Source: Paracoccus binzhouensis
GTDB lineage: Bacteria > Pseudomonadota > Alphaproteobacteria > Rhodobacterales > Rhodobacteraceae
Assembly: GCF_016446475.1 (NCBI RefSeq)
Contig: NZ_JAEHFP010000027.1
Coordinates: 1 to 42,737, forward strand
Length of the DNA stretch: 42,737 nucleotides
Reading direction: 5' to 3'
The translations under genes and the position numbers were made by a program. The notes below the pieces were generated by a model that was not told the DNA's origin, made no database searches, and saw nothing but the letters and a program-made list of their open reading frames with translations. Shown piece by piece: positions 22,509 through 31,567 of the stretch (its first letter is position 1; each line of letters opens with the position of its first letter).

Positions 22509-23888
22509 TCAGCCAAAGACCTTGCTCAGCGCCCGGTCGATGGTGTCGGTGATGCGGTCGATGTCGTCCGCCGTGGCGATCAGCGCCGGCGACAGGCAGA
22601 GCGTGTTGTTGAAGCCCGGCAGCGAGCGGTTGGTCGCGCCGATGATGACGCCCTGCGCCAGGCATTCGGCGACCACGGCCTGCACCTTCTTCTCGTCCAT
22701 CGGCTCCTTGCTGGCGCGGTCGGCGACCAGCTCGGCGCCGCAGAACAGGCCCTTGCCGCGCACGTCGCCGATGACCTTGTGCTTCTCCATCAGCGCGTTG
22801 AGGTTCGCCAGCGTGCGCTCGCCCATGGCGACGGTATTCGCCAGCAGGCCCTCGTCCTCGATGATGCGCATGTTCTCGATCGCCGCCACCGGCCCCGAGG
22901 TGCAGCCGCCGAAGGTCGAGATGTCGCGGAAGAAGCTCATGCCGTCCTCGGGCGCGTCCTTGAACATCTCGAAGACGCGCTCGGTGGTGACGGTGCAGGA
23001 GATCGCGGCATAGCCCGAGGCGACGCCCTTGGCCATGGTGACGAAATCCGGCTGAATCCCGTAATGCTGATAGCCGAACCAGGTGCCGGTGCGGCCAAGC
23101 CCGCAGACCACCTCGTCGATATGCAGCAGGATGTCGTATTTGCGGCAGATCTCCTGCACGCGCTGCCAATAGCCCTCGGGCGGGGTGATGACGCCGCCGC
23201 CGGCGGTCACCGGCTCCAGCACGATGGCGCCGACGGTATCGGGGCCCTCGCGCAGGATCACCTCCTCGATGGCGTCGGCGGCGCGCTCGCCGTAGTTTTC
23301 GACGTCCCATTGCTTGCGGTATTCAAGGCAATGCGGCACCCGCACGAAGCCGTCGGGGAAGGGGCCGTAGGCGATGGCGCGCTGGTCCTGGCCGCTGGTC
23401 GCCAGCGTGCCGATGGTGGTGCCGTGATAGTCGCGGTCGCGATAGAGGATCTTCCATTTCTTGCCGCCATGGTGGCGTGCCGCGATCTGGCGCACCATCT
23501 TGTAGACCTTCTCGTTCGCCTCGGAGCCCGAGTTCGAGTAATAGACCCGGCTCATGCCCGGCATCTTCTCGATCAGCTTCTGCGCGAAGATCGCACCCGG
23601 CACGGTGCCCGCCGCGCCGGCGTAATAGTTCAGCTTGACCAGCTGGTCGCGGATCGCATCGGCGATGCTTTCGCGGCCGTAGCCGACGTTGACGGTCCAG
23701 ACGCCGCCCGAGACGGCATCGAGGAATTCGCGCCCGGTCGCATCCCAGAGCTTCATCCCCTTGCCTTCGACGAAGACGCGGGGGTCGATGGTCTCATACT
23801 GCTTGTGCTGGCTCAGGTGGTGCCAGACATGGGTGCGGTCGGCCGCGACCACATGGGACATGTCGTTGGGATTCAGATCGAGCGTCAT
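22509..23888 (-). CDS. Class III aminotransferase, taurine:pyruvate aminotransferase type
   Basis: A 459-residue PLP enzyme. Lys287 (FVTMAKGVASGY) is the Schiff-base lysine, Asp258 (LLHIDEVVCGLGRTG) binds the PLP ring, and SGSEANEKVYKM near 120 is the cofactor-phosphate region. The segments DAVSGGVWTVNVGYGR, YRDRDYHGTTIG, HCLEYRKQW and TNRSLPGFNNTL are, as I recall, close to taurine:pyruvate aminotransferase (Tpa) of other Proteobacteria. Tpa would yield sulfoacetaldehyde, whose usual consumer Xsc is not in the window. Hypotaurine, beta-alanine or another omega-amino acid are alternatives. The neighbours (MocR regulator, LIV transporter, M20 amidase) fit transamination of an amine released by hydrolysis. 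Confidence 0.88.
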   Translation of the reverse strand: MTLDLNPNDMSHVVAADRTHVWHHLSQHKQYETIDPRVFVEGKGMKLWDATGREFLDAVSGGVWTVNVGYGRESIADAIRDQLVKLNYYAGAAGTVPGAIFAQKLIEKMPGMSRVYYSNSGSEANEKVYKMVRQIAARHHGGKKWKILYRDRDYHGTTIGTLATSGQDQRAIAYGPFPDGFVRVPHCLEYRKQWDVENYGERAADAIEEVILREGPDTVGAIVLEPVTAGGGVITPPEGYWQRVQEICRKYDILLHIDEVVCGLGRTGTWFGYQHYGIQPDFVTMAKGVASGYAAISCTVTTERVFEMFKDAPEDGMSFFRDISTFGGCTSGPVAAIENMRIIEDEGLLANTVAMGERTLANLNALMEKHKVIGDVRGKGLFCGAELVADRASKEPMDEKKVQAVVAECLAQGVIIGATNRSLPGFNNTLCLSPALIATADDIDRITDTIDRALSKVFG

Positions 23889-24232
23889 GGCCGGACTCCT
23901 GCGGATAAGGGCGTTTCCTCCTGACTGCGCCCGAATGCGGCAAAGGGATAGAGCCAGATCGGGCGCATAGATGGGGCCAGCTGGGAAGCTGGACGGCTTT
24001 GCGGACCGAATCGGCGTGGTCGGTTGCGCGGAAACCGGCGCTTGCCGCGGCCTGTTTCTGCGAATGCGAGATTCATGCTGCGCCGCAGATTTTGTTTATT
24101 TCATTGTTTTGTATGAAAAATATCAGGATCTCTATGACAAGCATCGTTATAGACAGATAATCCTATCTATACGTATAGTTTTGAAAGTTGCCGCATCAGA
24201 CAAATGCAACGCCAACAACAGGGTTTCCTCTC
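23889..24232. promoter_or_regulatory. Divergent promoter region with CTATACGTATAG operator
   Basis: The 344-bp gap between the aminotransferase gene and the LIV operon has no gene; 24085-24185 is AT-rich. Toward the plus strand, ATGACA (24134-24139), 16 bases, GATAAT (24156-24161) makes a plausible promoter with transcription starting near 24168. The perfect 12-bp palindrome CTATACGTATAG (24167-24178) covers that start, the classic place for a repressor. AGATA-ATCC-TATCT (24155-24168) is a second overlapping dyad. GntR/FCD regulators bind short palindromes of this kind, and such a gene (31568) ends the operon. Confidence 0.55.
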
Positions 24233-25444
24233 ATGCTCAATCGTCGTCGCTTCCTGACCACTTCCACGCTGGCCGCCGCCACGCTGGCCGCGCCGGGCCT
24301 CGTCACCCGCGCCCTCGCCCAGGGCGAGGCGCTGAAGATCGGCGTGCCGGTGCCGATCTCGGGCGCCTTCGCCGCCAACGGCAAGTTCGCCACCATCGGC
24401 GCGCTGATGGCCGCCGAAGAAGTCGCGGCCGCGCATGGCGTCGCGGTCTCGACCCTCGACCTCGATACCGAGGGCAAGCCCGCCACCGCGGTGCGCAAGG
24501 TCCAGGACGCCATGGCGCAGGAGGGCGTCAAACTGTTCGCCGGCGGCATCCTGTCGTCGGAATCGCTGGCCATGGGCAAGGAGATCGAGCGCGGCGGCGG
24601 CGCCTTCATGACCACCGCCGGCGCGGACGAGATCACCGGCGTCGACTGCAACAAGGCTACCTTCCGCTGGTCGGTGCCGACCTATGGCGCGATCAACGAG
24701 ACGGTGCGCCCGATCATCGACGCGCTGCCCGATGCGAAGAAATGGTACACGATCACCCCGCAATACGTCTTTGGCGACGGGTTGCTGAACGCCGCCAAGG
24801 ACGTGTTCGCGGAAAAGGGCATCGAGCATGTCGGCAACAGCTATCATTCGCTGACCGACAAGGAATTTTCCGGCTACCTGACCAACGCCATCGCGGCGCA
24901 GCCCGACGTGCTGCTGCTGCTGAACTTCGGGGCGCAAAGCTCGGACACGCTGCGGCAGGCGGTCAGCTTCGGCCTCAAGCAACGCATGACCATCGTCGTC
25001 GCCTGGGCCTCGGGGCTGGAGCAGTTCGAGGCGCTGGGGCCCGACATCTGCGAAGGCGTCTATTTCGGCGCGCAATACTGGCACGGCGCCGACTCGGCGC
25101 TGAACCGCGAGCTGGTCAAAAAGGTGCAGGAGAAGCACGGCTTCAATCCGAACTATTCCTTCGCCGGCTCCTATATCTGCGCGAAGCTGCTGCTGGAAGC
25201 AGCGGTCAAGGCCGGCTCGCCCGAGGGCGGGGGCGTCGCAGCGGCGCTGGCCGGGCTGAAATACCAGGGCCTGACCGGCGAGGAGGAGATCCGCGCCGCC
25301 GACCACCAGGTCATCAAGGATTACTACCTGCTCAAGGGCAAGGCCAAGGCCGACATGGCCGACAAGGACGATTACGCCGAGATCATCAGCGCCGGCAAAT
25401 CCTTCCTTGCGCCCGAGGATGCCGGCTGCACCATGCCCGCCTGA
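24233..25444 (+). CDS. LIV-type ABC transporter substrate-binding protein
   Basis: A 403-residue type I periplasmic binding protein of the branched-chain amino acid/amide group. The N-terminus MLNRRRFLTTSTLAAATLAA is a Tat-like signal, with cleavage near ALAQ-GE at residue 30. The mature part begins LKIGVPVPISGAFAANGKFA, the usual LivJ/UrtA-style start, and ends DAGCTMPA. The ATG at 24233 gives a normal signal peptide; a TTG 15 codons upstream is in frame but less likely. It is followed by a hairpin at 25455, then the two permeases. This family carries amino acids, amides, urea and aromatic acids, so the ligand is open. Confidence 0.92.
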   Translation: MLNRRRFLTTSTLAAATLAAPGLVTRALAQGEALKIGVPVPISGAFAANGKFATIGALMAAEEVAAAHGVAVSTLDLDTEGKPATAVRKVQDAMAQEGVKLFAGGILSSESLAMGKEIERGGGAFMTTAGADEITGVDCNKATFRWSVPTYGAINETVRPIIDALPDAKKWYTITPQYVFGDGLLNAAKDVFAEKGIEHVGNSYHSLTDKEFSGYLTNAIAAQPDVLLLLNFGAQSSDTLRQAVSFGLKQRMTIVVAWASGLEQFEALGPDICEGVYFGAQYWHGADSALNRELVKKVQEKHGFNPNYSFAGSYICAKLLLEAAVKAGSPEGGGVAAALAGLKYQGLTGEEEIRAADHQVIKDYYLLKGKAKADMADKDDYAEIISAGKSFLAPEDAGCTMPA

Positions 25445-25454
25445 TCCCCCGCCT

Positions 25455-25487
25455 CCCCGCGCGGCCGCCGGTCGCGCGGGGCCTTTT
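25455..25487 (+). terminator. Intercistronic hairpin after the binding-protein gene
   Basis: CCCCGCGCG (25455-25463) and CGCGCGGGG (25473-25481) pair perfectly, and CCTTTT follows. It lies between the binding-protein gene and the permease genes. Partial termination or 3'-end protection here would give more binding protein than membrane components, as is common in such operons. Confidence 0.7.
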
Positions 25488-25510
25488 CGCCCGGTTTCAG
25501 GGAGAAGCCC

Positions 25511-26365
25511 GTGATCTACCTTTTCCAGGTTCTGAACGGCATCGGTCTGGGGATGCTGTATTTCCTGCTCGCCGTCGGCCTCAGCGTCATCTTCGGCCTG
25601 CTGCAGTTCGTGAACTTCGCCCATGGCGCCTTCTACCTGCTGGGCGCCTATCTGACCTATGACCTGACCACACGCGGCTTTGGCTTCTGGGCCGCCATGC
25701 CGCTGGCGACGCTGATCGTCGCCGGCATCGCCGCGCTGATCGAGGCCTTGCTGCTGCATCGCATCTACAAGCTGCCGCATACCTTCCACATCCTGGTGAC
25801 CGTGGGCCTGGCGCTGGTCGTGCAGGAACTGATCATCATCGCCTGGGGGCCGCTGGGCGGCTCGGTGCCGGCGCCCGAGGGGCTGCAGGGCGTCGTCATC
25901 CTGGGCGATTTCATCTATCCGCAATACCGGCTGTTCACCATCGGCTTCACCGCCGTGCTGGCCGGGCTGCTGTGGTGGCTGCTCGAGGGCACGCGGCTGG
26001 GCGCCATCGTGCGCGGCGGGTCCGAGTCGCCGGCGAACATGGCGCTTCTGGGCTACAACACGCTGCGCATCAACACCGCCGTCTTCGGCTTCGGCGCCGG
26101 GCTGGCCGGGCTGGCCGGTGCGCTGGCCGCGCCGATCCGGGGCGTCGAGCCCTTCATGGGGATCGAGGCGCTTTCCGTCGCCTTCGTCGTCGTCGTGATC
26201 GGTGGCATGGGCAGCTATACCGGCGCGCTGGTCGCGGGCCTGCTGGTCGGGGTTGTGCAAAGCGTCATGACCACGCTCTGGCCCGAGGGCGCGCGGCTGA
26301 TGATCTATGTCGGCATGGCGCTGGTCATCGCGCTGATGCCGCGCGGCCTGCTGGGGAGGGCATGA
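25511..26365 (+). CDS. LIV-type ABC transporter permease, LivH family
   Basis: A 284-residue membrane protein with about eight hydrophobic helices. The start GLGMLYFLLAVGLSVIFGLLQFVNFAHGAFYLLGAY is typical of LivH, and the EAA-like region LRGGSESPANMALLGYN is represented here by IVRGGSESPANMALLGYN near residue 170. It starts with GTG at 25511 after a GGGAGAAG ribosome site. The stop overlaps the LivM start. It pairs with LivM to form the channel for the ligand bound by the 24233 protein. Confidence 0.93.
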   Translation: MIYLFQVLNGIGLGMLYFLLAVGLSVIFGLLQFVNFAHGAFYLLGAYLTYDLTTRGFGFWAAMPLATLIVAGIAALIEALLLHRIYKLPHTFHILVTVGLALVVQELIIIAWGPLGGSVPAPEGLQGVVILGDFIYPQYRLFTIGFTAVLAGLLWWLLEGTRLGAIVRGGSESPANMALLGYNTLRINTAVFGFGAGLAGLAGALAAPIRGVEPFMGIEALSVAFVVVVIGGMGSYTGALVAGLLVGVVQSVMTTLWPEGARLMIYVGMALVIALMPRGLLGRA

Positions 26366-27339
26366 GCATGAACCCGCTCGACAAACCCTGGGCGCAACTG
26401 GCGCTGGCGCTGCTGACCGTCCTGATCCTGCCGCTGTTCCTGAAATCCGGCATCCTCGCGACCGAGATCCTGATCTTCGCCATGGTCGTTGCCGCCTGCA
26501 ACCTGCTTCTGGGCTACACGGGGCTGCTGTCCTTCGGCCAGGGCATCTTCTTCGGCATCGGCACCTATGCGGCGGGGATCTGCCTGACGCGCTGGTCGGT
26601 CCCGGTGCCGCTGGTGCTGGCCGGCGCGGCGGTGCTTGGCGCGGCCACGGCCACGCTGGTCGGCTGGCTGTCGATCCGCCGGCAGGGGGTCTATTTCGTC
26701 ATGCTGACGCTGGCCTTCTCGCAGCTTTTCTACTTCATCGCCTATACGTTCAGCGGCCTGACCGGCGGCGATAACGGGTTGCTGGGCGTGCCGCGCCCCT
26801 CCATCGGCGGCACCGCGCTGGATGCGCCCTGGTCCTATTACACCTATGTCGCGGTCTGCTTCGTCGCCGTCTTCGCGCTGCTGGTCATGGTCACGCAATC
26901 GACCTTCGGCCGCACGCTGCTGGCGATCCGCGAGAACGAGGGGCGCGCGGCCGCCATCGGCTTCCCGACCCGGCTGTTCAAGATCGAAGCCTTCGCCATC
27001 TCGGGCGCGGTCACGGCCTTCGGCGGCGCGCTGCATGCCATGCTGATCGGCGTCGCGCCCTTGTCGAACATCGAATACCACACCAGTGAGCTGATCCTGA
27101 TCATGACCATCATCGGCGGCAGTTCCAGCCTGTTCGGCTCGGTGTTGGGGGCGGGGTTCTATCTGCTTCTGGCCGATGCGCTCTCGACCGTCTGGCCGCG
27201 CTGGCTGCTGCTTCTGGGGCTGGTGCTGGTCACGGTGGCGCTGTTCCTGCAACGCGGACTCTGGGGATTGGTCGAGCGCGGCTACGACCTGGCCTTCCGC
27301 CGCGAGCGCGCGCCCGAAACCCCGGCCGAGGAGCATTGA
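26362..27339 (+). CDS. LIV-type ABC transporter permease, LivM family
   Basis: A 325-residue membrane protein with about nine hydrophobic segments. The motifs NLLLGYTGLLSFGQGIFFGIGTYAA (in part, near residue 45) and LLAIRENEGRAAAIGF (near 188) are the LivM signatures; the latter is the ATPase-docking loop. The ATG at 26362 overlaps the LivH stop as ATGA; a second ATG six bases on is possible. The LivG gene begins one base after its stop. Confidence 0.93.
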   Translation: MSMNPLDKPWAQLALALLTVLILPLFLKSGILATEILIFAMVVAACNLLLGYTGLLSFGQGIFFGIGTYAAGICLTRWSVPVPLVLAGAAVLGAATATLVGWLSIRRQGVYFVMLTLAFSQLFYFIAYTFSGLTGGDNGLLGVPRPSIGGTALDAPWSYYTYVAVCFVAVFALLVMVTQSTFGRTLLAIRENEGRAAAIGFPTRLFKIEAFAISGAVTAFGGALHAMLIGVAPLSNIEYHTSELILIMTIIGGSSSLFGSVLGAGFYLLLADALSTVWPRWLLLLGLVLVTVALFLQRGLWGLVERGYDLAFRRERAPETPAEEH

Positions 27340-27340
27340 G

Positions 27341-28108
27341 ATGACCGACATCGCCTTGCAGACCCGCGGCCTCGGGGTCAAATACGGCACCTTCCACGCG
27401 CTGGCCGAAGTGGATCTGCAGATCCGCCGCAACTCGGTCCATTCGATCATCGGCCCGAACGGTGCCGGCAAGACCACGCTGTTCCACGCGCTGACCGGAC
27501 GGGTGCGGGCATCCTCGGGCCGGATCGAGCTGGACGGGCGCGACATCACCGACACCTCGGACGACGACCGGGTGCGGCTGGGGATCGCGCGGTCCTTCCA
27601 GGTCACCAGCCTGTTCCCGAACCTGGTCCTGCGCGAGAACCTGCGCTTGGCGGCGCAGGGCCGGACGCCCTGGCAGGCGCTGGCGCCCTGGCGGCGGGCG
27701 GAATCGAATGCCGAGGCGCTGGCCATCGCCGACGAGGTGATCCAGCGGCTGGAGCTTGGCCCGGTCGTGAACCGGCTGGCGGGCGAGCTGTCGCATGGCC
27801 AGCAGCGCCGGCTGGAGGTCGGCATGGCCATGGCGGCGCGGCCTCGCGTCATTCTGCTGGACGAGCCGACATCCGGCATGGGCATCGACGATATCGAGGC
27901 GATGAAGCAGCTGATCCGCGACCTGGGCCGCGACCATACCGTGCTGTTCATCGAGCATAACATGGGCATCGTCATGAACATCTCGGACGTGGTCACGGTG
28001 ATGCGGCTGGGTCGCAAGCTGGTCGAGGGCACACCCGCCCAGGTCCGCGACGACCCCGAGGTGCAGCGCGCCTATCTGGGCAACATGATCACGGGGGACA
28101 TCGCATGA
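27341..28108 (+). CDS. LIV-type ABC transporter ATP-binding protein, LivG family
   Basis: A 255-residue ATPase. Walker A GPNGAGKTT is near residue 38, the Q-loop RSFQVTSLFPNLVLRENL near 87, the signature ELSHGQQRRLEVGMAMA near 150 (LSHGQ in place of LSGGQ, as in UrtD-like members) and Walker B VILLDEPTSGMG near 170. The sequence FIEHNMGIVMNISDVVTVM near 205 holds the switch histidine. The LSHGQ variant is frequent in transporters for urea or short amides. The stop overlaps the LivF start. Confidence 0.93.
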   Translation: MTDIALQTRGLGVKYGTFHALAEVDLQIRRNSVHSIIGPNGAGKTTLFHALTGRVRASSGRIELDGRDITDTSDDDRVRLGIARSFQVTSLFPNLVLRENLRLAAQGRTPWQALAPWRRAESNAEALAIADEVIQRLELGPVVNRLAGELSHGQQRRLEVGMAMAARPRVILLDEPTSGMGIDDIEAMKQLIRDLGRDHTVLFIEHNMGIVMNISDVVTVMRLGRKLVEGTPAQVRDDPEVQRAYLGNMITGDIA

Positions 28109-28809
28109 CCGCCGCGCTGAAACTGACCGAACTGCACAGCTATTACGGCAAGAGCCACATCCTGCAAGGCGTCACGCTTGAGGTCGGGCAGGGCGAGATC
28201 GTCACCCTGCTGGGCCGCAACGGCGCCGGCAAAAGCACGACGCTGAAGACCGCCGTGGGCCTGATCGCGCCGCGGCAGGGCCGGGTGGAACTGGCCGGCC
28301 GCGACGTGACCGGCCAGCCCGCGCATCGCATCGCCGCTGCCGGGCTGTCGCTGGTACCCGAGGATCGCGGCATCTTCCAGCTGCTGACCGTCGAGGAGAA
28401 CCTGCGCATCGCCCAGCGTCGCGGTTCTCCCTGGGCGCTTGACGACATCTATCGCATCTTCCCGCGGCTCGAGGAGCGCAGGAAGAACGGCGGCGGCCAG
28501 CTTTCGGGGGGCGAGCAGCAGATGCTCTCGATCGCCCGCGCGCTGCTGAACGGCCCCAAGGTGCTGATGCTCGACGAGCCGGTCGAGGGGCTGGCCCCGA
28601 TCATCGTCGAGGAGATCGTCGCCCAGATCCGCCTGATCCGCGAGGCCGGCGTGCCGATCCTGCTGGTCGAGCAGAACCTGGCCGTCTGCAGCCAGCTTGC
28701 CGACCGGCATTACATCCTGGAACTGGGTCGCATCGTGCATTGTGCCACGGCTGCGCAGTTCCGCAGCGACCCCGAGACCATCGACCGCTATCTGGGCGTC
28801 AAGGCGTAA
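28105..28809 (+). CDS. LIV-type ABC transporter ATP-binding protein, LivF family
   Basis: A 234-residue ATPase. Walker A GRNGAGKSTTLK is near residue 37, EDRGIFQLLTVEENL near 91, the signature LSGGEQQMLSIARALL near 134 and Walker B VLMLDEPVEGLAP near 154; all are typical LivF. It is the last transporter gene; a nine-base gap separates it from the amidase gene, so import and hydrolysis are co-expressed. It would form the asymmetric ATPase pair with LivG. Confidence 0.93.
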   Translation: MTAALKLTELHSYYGKSHILQGVTLEVGQGEIVTLLGRNGAGKSTTLKTAVGLIAPRQGRVELAGRDVTGQPAHRIAAAGLSLVPEDRGIFQLLTVEENLRIAQRRGSPWALDDIYRIFPRLEERRKNGGGQLSGGEQQMLSIARALLNGPKVLMLDEPVEGLAPIIVEEIVAQIRLIREAGVPILLVEQNLAVCSQLADRHYILELGRIVHCATAAQFRSDPETIDRYLGVKA

Positions 28810-28818
28810 GGAAAACCC

Positions 28819-30078
28819 ATGTCCAACCTGAATATCGACGCTGCCCGGCTGTGGGACAGCCTGATGGAGACGGCGCAGATCGGGGCCACGCCCGACGGCG
28901 GTATCGCCCGGCTGACGCTTTCGGACGAGGACCGCCGCGTGCGCGACTGGCTGCGTGCCCAATGCGACGCGCTGGGGCTGGAGATGGTGGTGGACGAGGC
29001 CGGCAACATGTTCGCCACCCGCCCCGGCGTCCGCGCGGACCTGCCTGCCATCGCCATGGGCAGCCATCTGGACACCCAGCCCACGGGCGGCAAGTTCGAC
29101 GGCGTGCTGGGGGTGCTGGCGGGGCTCGAGGTGCTGCGCACGCTCGACGCCGCCGGCTACCAGACCGAGGCGCCCCTGATGCTGGTCAACTGGACCAACG
29201 AGGAGGGCTCGCGCTTTTCGCCGGCCATGCTCGGCTCGGGCATCTGGGCCGGGGTCTATAGCCGCGAATACGGCGACGGACGGACGGACGCGCGCGGCGA
29301 CAGCTTCGGCGCCAGCCTCGACCGCATCGGCTATCGCGGCGAGGCCAGGGCGGGTTCGGTCCGTTTCGGCGCCATGTTCGAGCTGCATATCGAGCAGGGC
29401 CCGATCCTCGAGGCCGAGGGCGCGCAGATCGGCGTGGTGCAGGGCATCCAGGGCATGCGCTGGTTCGAACTGACGCTGACCGGCACGGCGGCGCATACCG
29501 GCTCGACCCCGATGGGGATGCGCCGCAACGCGCTGCTGGGCATGGCGCGGGTGATCGAGGGCATCGACCGCATCGCCAAGGCGCACCCGGACGCCGTGGG
29601 CAGCATCGGCTTCCTGGAAATCAGCCCGAACTCGCATAACGTGATCCCCGGCCAGGTGCGCGCCACCATCGACCTGCGCCACCCTTCGGACGCGGTGCTG
29701 GACCGGATGCAGGCCGAGGTCGAGGCGCTGGCGCGGGATGCCGCCGCAGCGGCCGGGCTGGAGCACCGGCTGGAGCAGATCTCGCGCACCGCGCCGGTGG
29801 CGTTCGACGCCGAATGCATCGCCTCGGTCAGGGCGGGGGCGAAGGCGGCGGGCTATGTGACTCGCGACATCATCTCGGGCGCCGGCCATGACGCGGCCCA
29901 TGCGGCGGCCCTGGCGCCGACGACGATGATCTTCGTGCCCTGCAAGGACGGGCTGAGCCACAATCCCGCGGAATCGACCGAGCCGGAAGAATGCGCCGCC
30001 GGCGCGCAGGTGCTGCTGGAGGCGGTGCTGGACTACGACCGTCGCCTGGCCGAGGCCCGCAAGGAGGCCGCCGCATGA
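28819..30078 (+). CDS. M20-family Zn-dependent amidase/N-carbamoylase (HyuC/AllC type)
   Basis: A 419-residue dizinc hydrolase of the M20/AmaB group. Metal ligands are visible: His83 (GSHLDTQPTGG), Asp94 (KFDGVLG), Glu129 (WTNEEGSRFSP), the histidine in LHIEQGPIL and the one in GLSHNPAE near the C-terminus. The dimerisation/substrate-binding domain sits between about 210 and 330. The family hydrolyses N-carbamoyl amino acids, ureidopropionate, allantoate or N-acyl amino acids. Its place between a LIV transporter and an M81 hydrolase, with a divergent omega-aminotransferase, suggests it frees an amino compound from an imported N-substituted precursor. The exact substrate is not resolvable here. 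Confidence 0.9.
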   Translation: MSNLNIDAARLWDSLMETAQIGATPDGGIARLTLSDEDRRVRDWLRAQCDALGLEMVVDEAGNMFATRPGVRADLPAIAMGSHLDTQPTGGKFDGVLGVLAGLEVLRTLDAAGYQTEAPLMLVNWTNEEGSRFSPAMLGSGIWAGVYSREYGDGRTDARGDSFGASLDRIGYRGEARAGSVRFGAMFELHIEQGPILEAEGAQIGVVQGIQGMRWFELTLTGTAAHTGSTPMGMRRNALLGMARVIEGIDRIAKAHPDAVGSIGFLEISPNSHNVIPGQVRATIDLRHPSDAVLDRMQAEVEALARDAAAAAGLEHRLEQISRTAPVAFDAECIASVRAGAKAAGYVTRDIISGAGHDAAHAAALAPTTMIFVPCKDGLSHNPAESTEPEECAAGAQVLLEAVLDYDRRLAEARKEAAA

Positions 30079-31559
30079 CCCGCCTTGTCCTGGCGCGGCT
30101 GAACCACGAGACCAACAGCTTCTCGCCGGTCAAGACGCCCTTGGCCGCCTTCGCCCCGAAATGGGGCGGGGAGGCGCAGGCCGCGGCCGGGAATTATCCT
30201 GCCGCCATCGGCGCCTTCCATGCCTTCGCCCGCCGCATCGGCGCCGAAATCGAGGTGCCGCTGGTCGCCCATGCCATGCCCTCGGGGCCGGTCGAGGACG
30301 ACGCCTTCGAGGCCATGGCCCAGGCGATTCTGGCCGCGGTTGAAAAGGGCTGCGACGGCATCCTGCTGGACCTGCACGGCGCCATGGTCACCCGCAGCCA
30401 TGACGATGGCGAGGGCGAGCTTCTGCGCCGCATCCGCGCTGCCGCGCCGGGGGTGCCCATCGGCGTGGCGCTGGACCTGCACGGCAATATCACCCAAGCG
30501 ATGCTGGACCATTGCGACGTGATCGTCGGCTTCAAGACCTATCCGCATGTGGACATGGTCGAGACCGGCGAGCATGTCGCGCGCCTGTTCGAGCCGCTGC
30601 TTTACGGCGCCCCGCGCCCGGCGATGGCGCTGTGCCATCCACCGATGCTGGCGGCGACGCTGTGCATGAACACGACGACCGACTGCGCCATGGCCGACCT
30701 GATCGCGCTGGCCCGGCAGGCCGAGGCGCGGCCCGGCGTGCAGGCGGTGACGGTCTTCGGCGGCTTTCCGATCTCGGACCTGGCCGAGACCGGCCTCTCC
30801 ATCGTCAGCGTCGCCGACACGCCCGAACTTGCGCGCGAGGTGGCCCGGGAGCTTGGCCGCGAGGCATGGCGGCGGCGCGCCGAATATGTCTATGCCGAGG
30901 AACCCCTGCCGCAATCCATCGCCCGCGCCGCCGCGCTGGCGGACGGCTCGGCACCGGTGCTGCTGCTGGACCATGGCGACAATTGCATGTCGGGCGGCAG
31001 CTGCGACGTGATGGACGTGCTGGAGGAATTGCTGGCCGCAGGCCATGACGGGATCATGGTCGGCCCGATTGCCGACCCGCAGACCGTGGCCCGGCTTTTC
31101 GCCGCGGGCGAGGGGGCCGAGGCCGAGATCGCGCTCGGCAACAAGACCCCGGCCGAGGGCCTGCCCGCGCCGCGCCCGCCGCTGCGGCTCAAGGGCCGGG
31201 TCGCGGCGCTGTCGGACGGGCGCTATCGCGTCGCCGGGCCGATCTATCACGGGCAGGAGCTGTCGATGGGCCGCGCCGCCGCCTTCGACACCGGCGTCGC
31301 CCGCATCGTCATCTGCGAGCAGCCGCACGAGCCGCTGGACCTGGGCTGCTTTGCCTGCCTGGGCCTCGACGCCGCCCGGGCGCGCTTCCTGCACCTGAAA
31401 TCGCGCATGTATTGCCGCCCGGTCTTCGAGCCGCTGGCCAAGGCGGTGGTGGAATGCGCCAGCTCGGGCGTAACCGCCTCGGATTACCAACTGTTTGCTT
31501 TCAAAAAACTCGCCCGGCCCATATATCCGCTGGACCTGGGGACAACCTGGCACGATTGA
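30075..31559 (+). CDS. M81-family metallohydrolase (MlrC/DUF1485 type)
   Basis: A 494-residue protein of the family named after microcystinase C. The N-terminal catalytic domain begins RLVLARLNHETNSFSP and contains the candidate metal-binding GILLDLHGAMVTR and VALDLHGNIT (about residues 95-140), then VGFKTYPHVDMVETG; the C-terminal MlrC_C domain follows from about 295 (VLLLDHGDNCMSGG). The start ATG overlaps the amidase stop, so the two are translationally coupled. M81 proteins are widely found in LIV/Dpp operons but few have a proven substrate; they are thought to be amidases or peptidases. With the M20 enzyme, a two-step hydrolysis is possible. Confidence 0.9.
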   Translation: MTRLVLARLNHETNSFSPVKTPLAAFAPKWGGEAQAAAGNYPAAIGAFHAFARRIGAEIEVPLVAHAMPSGPVEDDAFEAMAQAILAAVEKGCDGILLDLHGAMVTRSHDDGEGELLRRIRAAAPGVPIGVALDLHGNITQAMLDHCDVIVGFKTYPHVDMVETGEHVARLFEPLLYGAPRPAMALCHPPMLAATLCMNTTTDCAMADLIALARQAEARPGVQAVTVFGGFPISDLAETGLSIVSVADTPELAREVARELGREAWRRRAEYVYAEEPLPQSIARAAALADGSAPVLLLDHGDNCMSGGSCDVMDVLEELLAAGHDGIMVGPIADPQTVARLFAAGEGAEAEIALGNKTPAEGLPAPRPPLRLKGRVAALSDGRYRVAGPIYHGQELSMGRAAAFDTGVARIVICEQPHEPLDLGCFACLGLDAARARFLHLKSRMYCRPVFEPLAKAVVECASSGVTASDYQLFAFKKLARPIYPLDLGTTWHD

Positions 31560-31567
31560 AGGACCGC

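Noticed and set aside
22509..23888. A complete taurine degradation cluster (tpa, tauR, xsc)
   Set aside because: No sulfoacetaldehyde acetyltransferase is in the window and the transporter is LIV-type, so the taurine assignment was kept only as one option.
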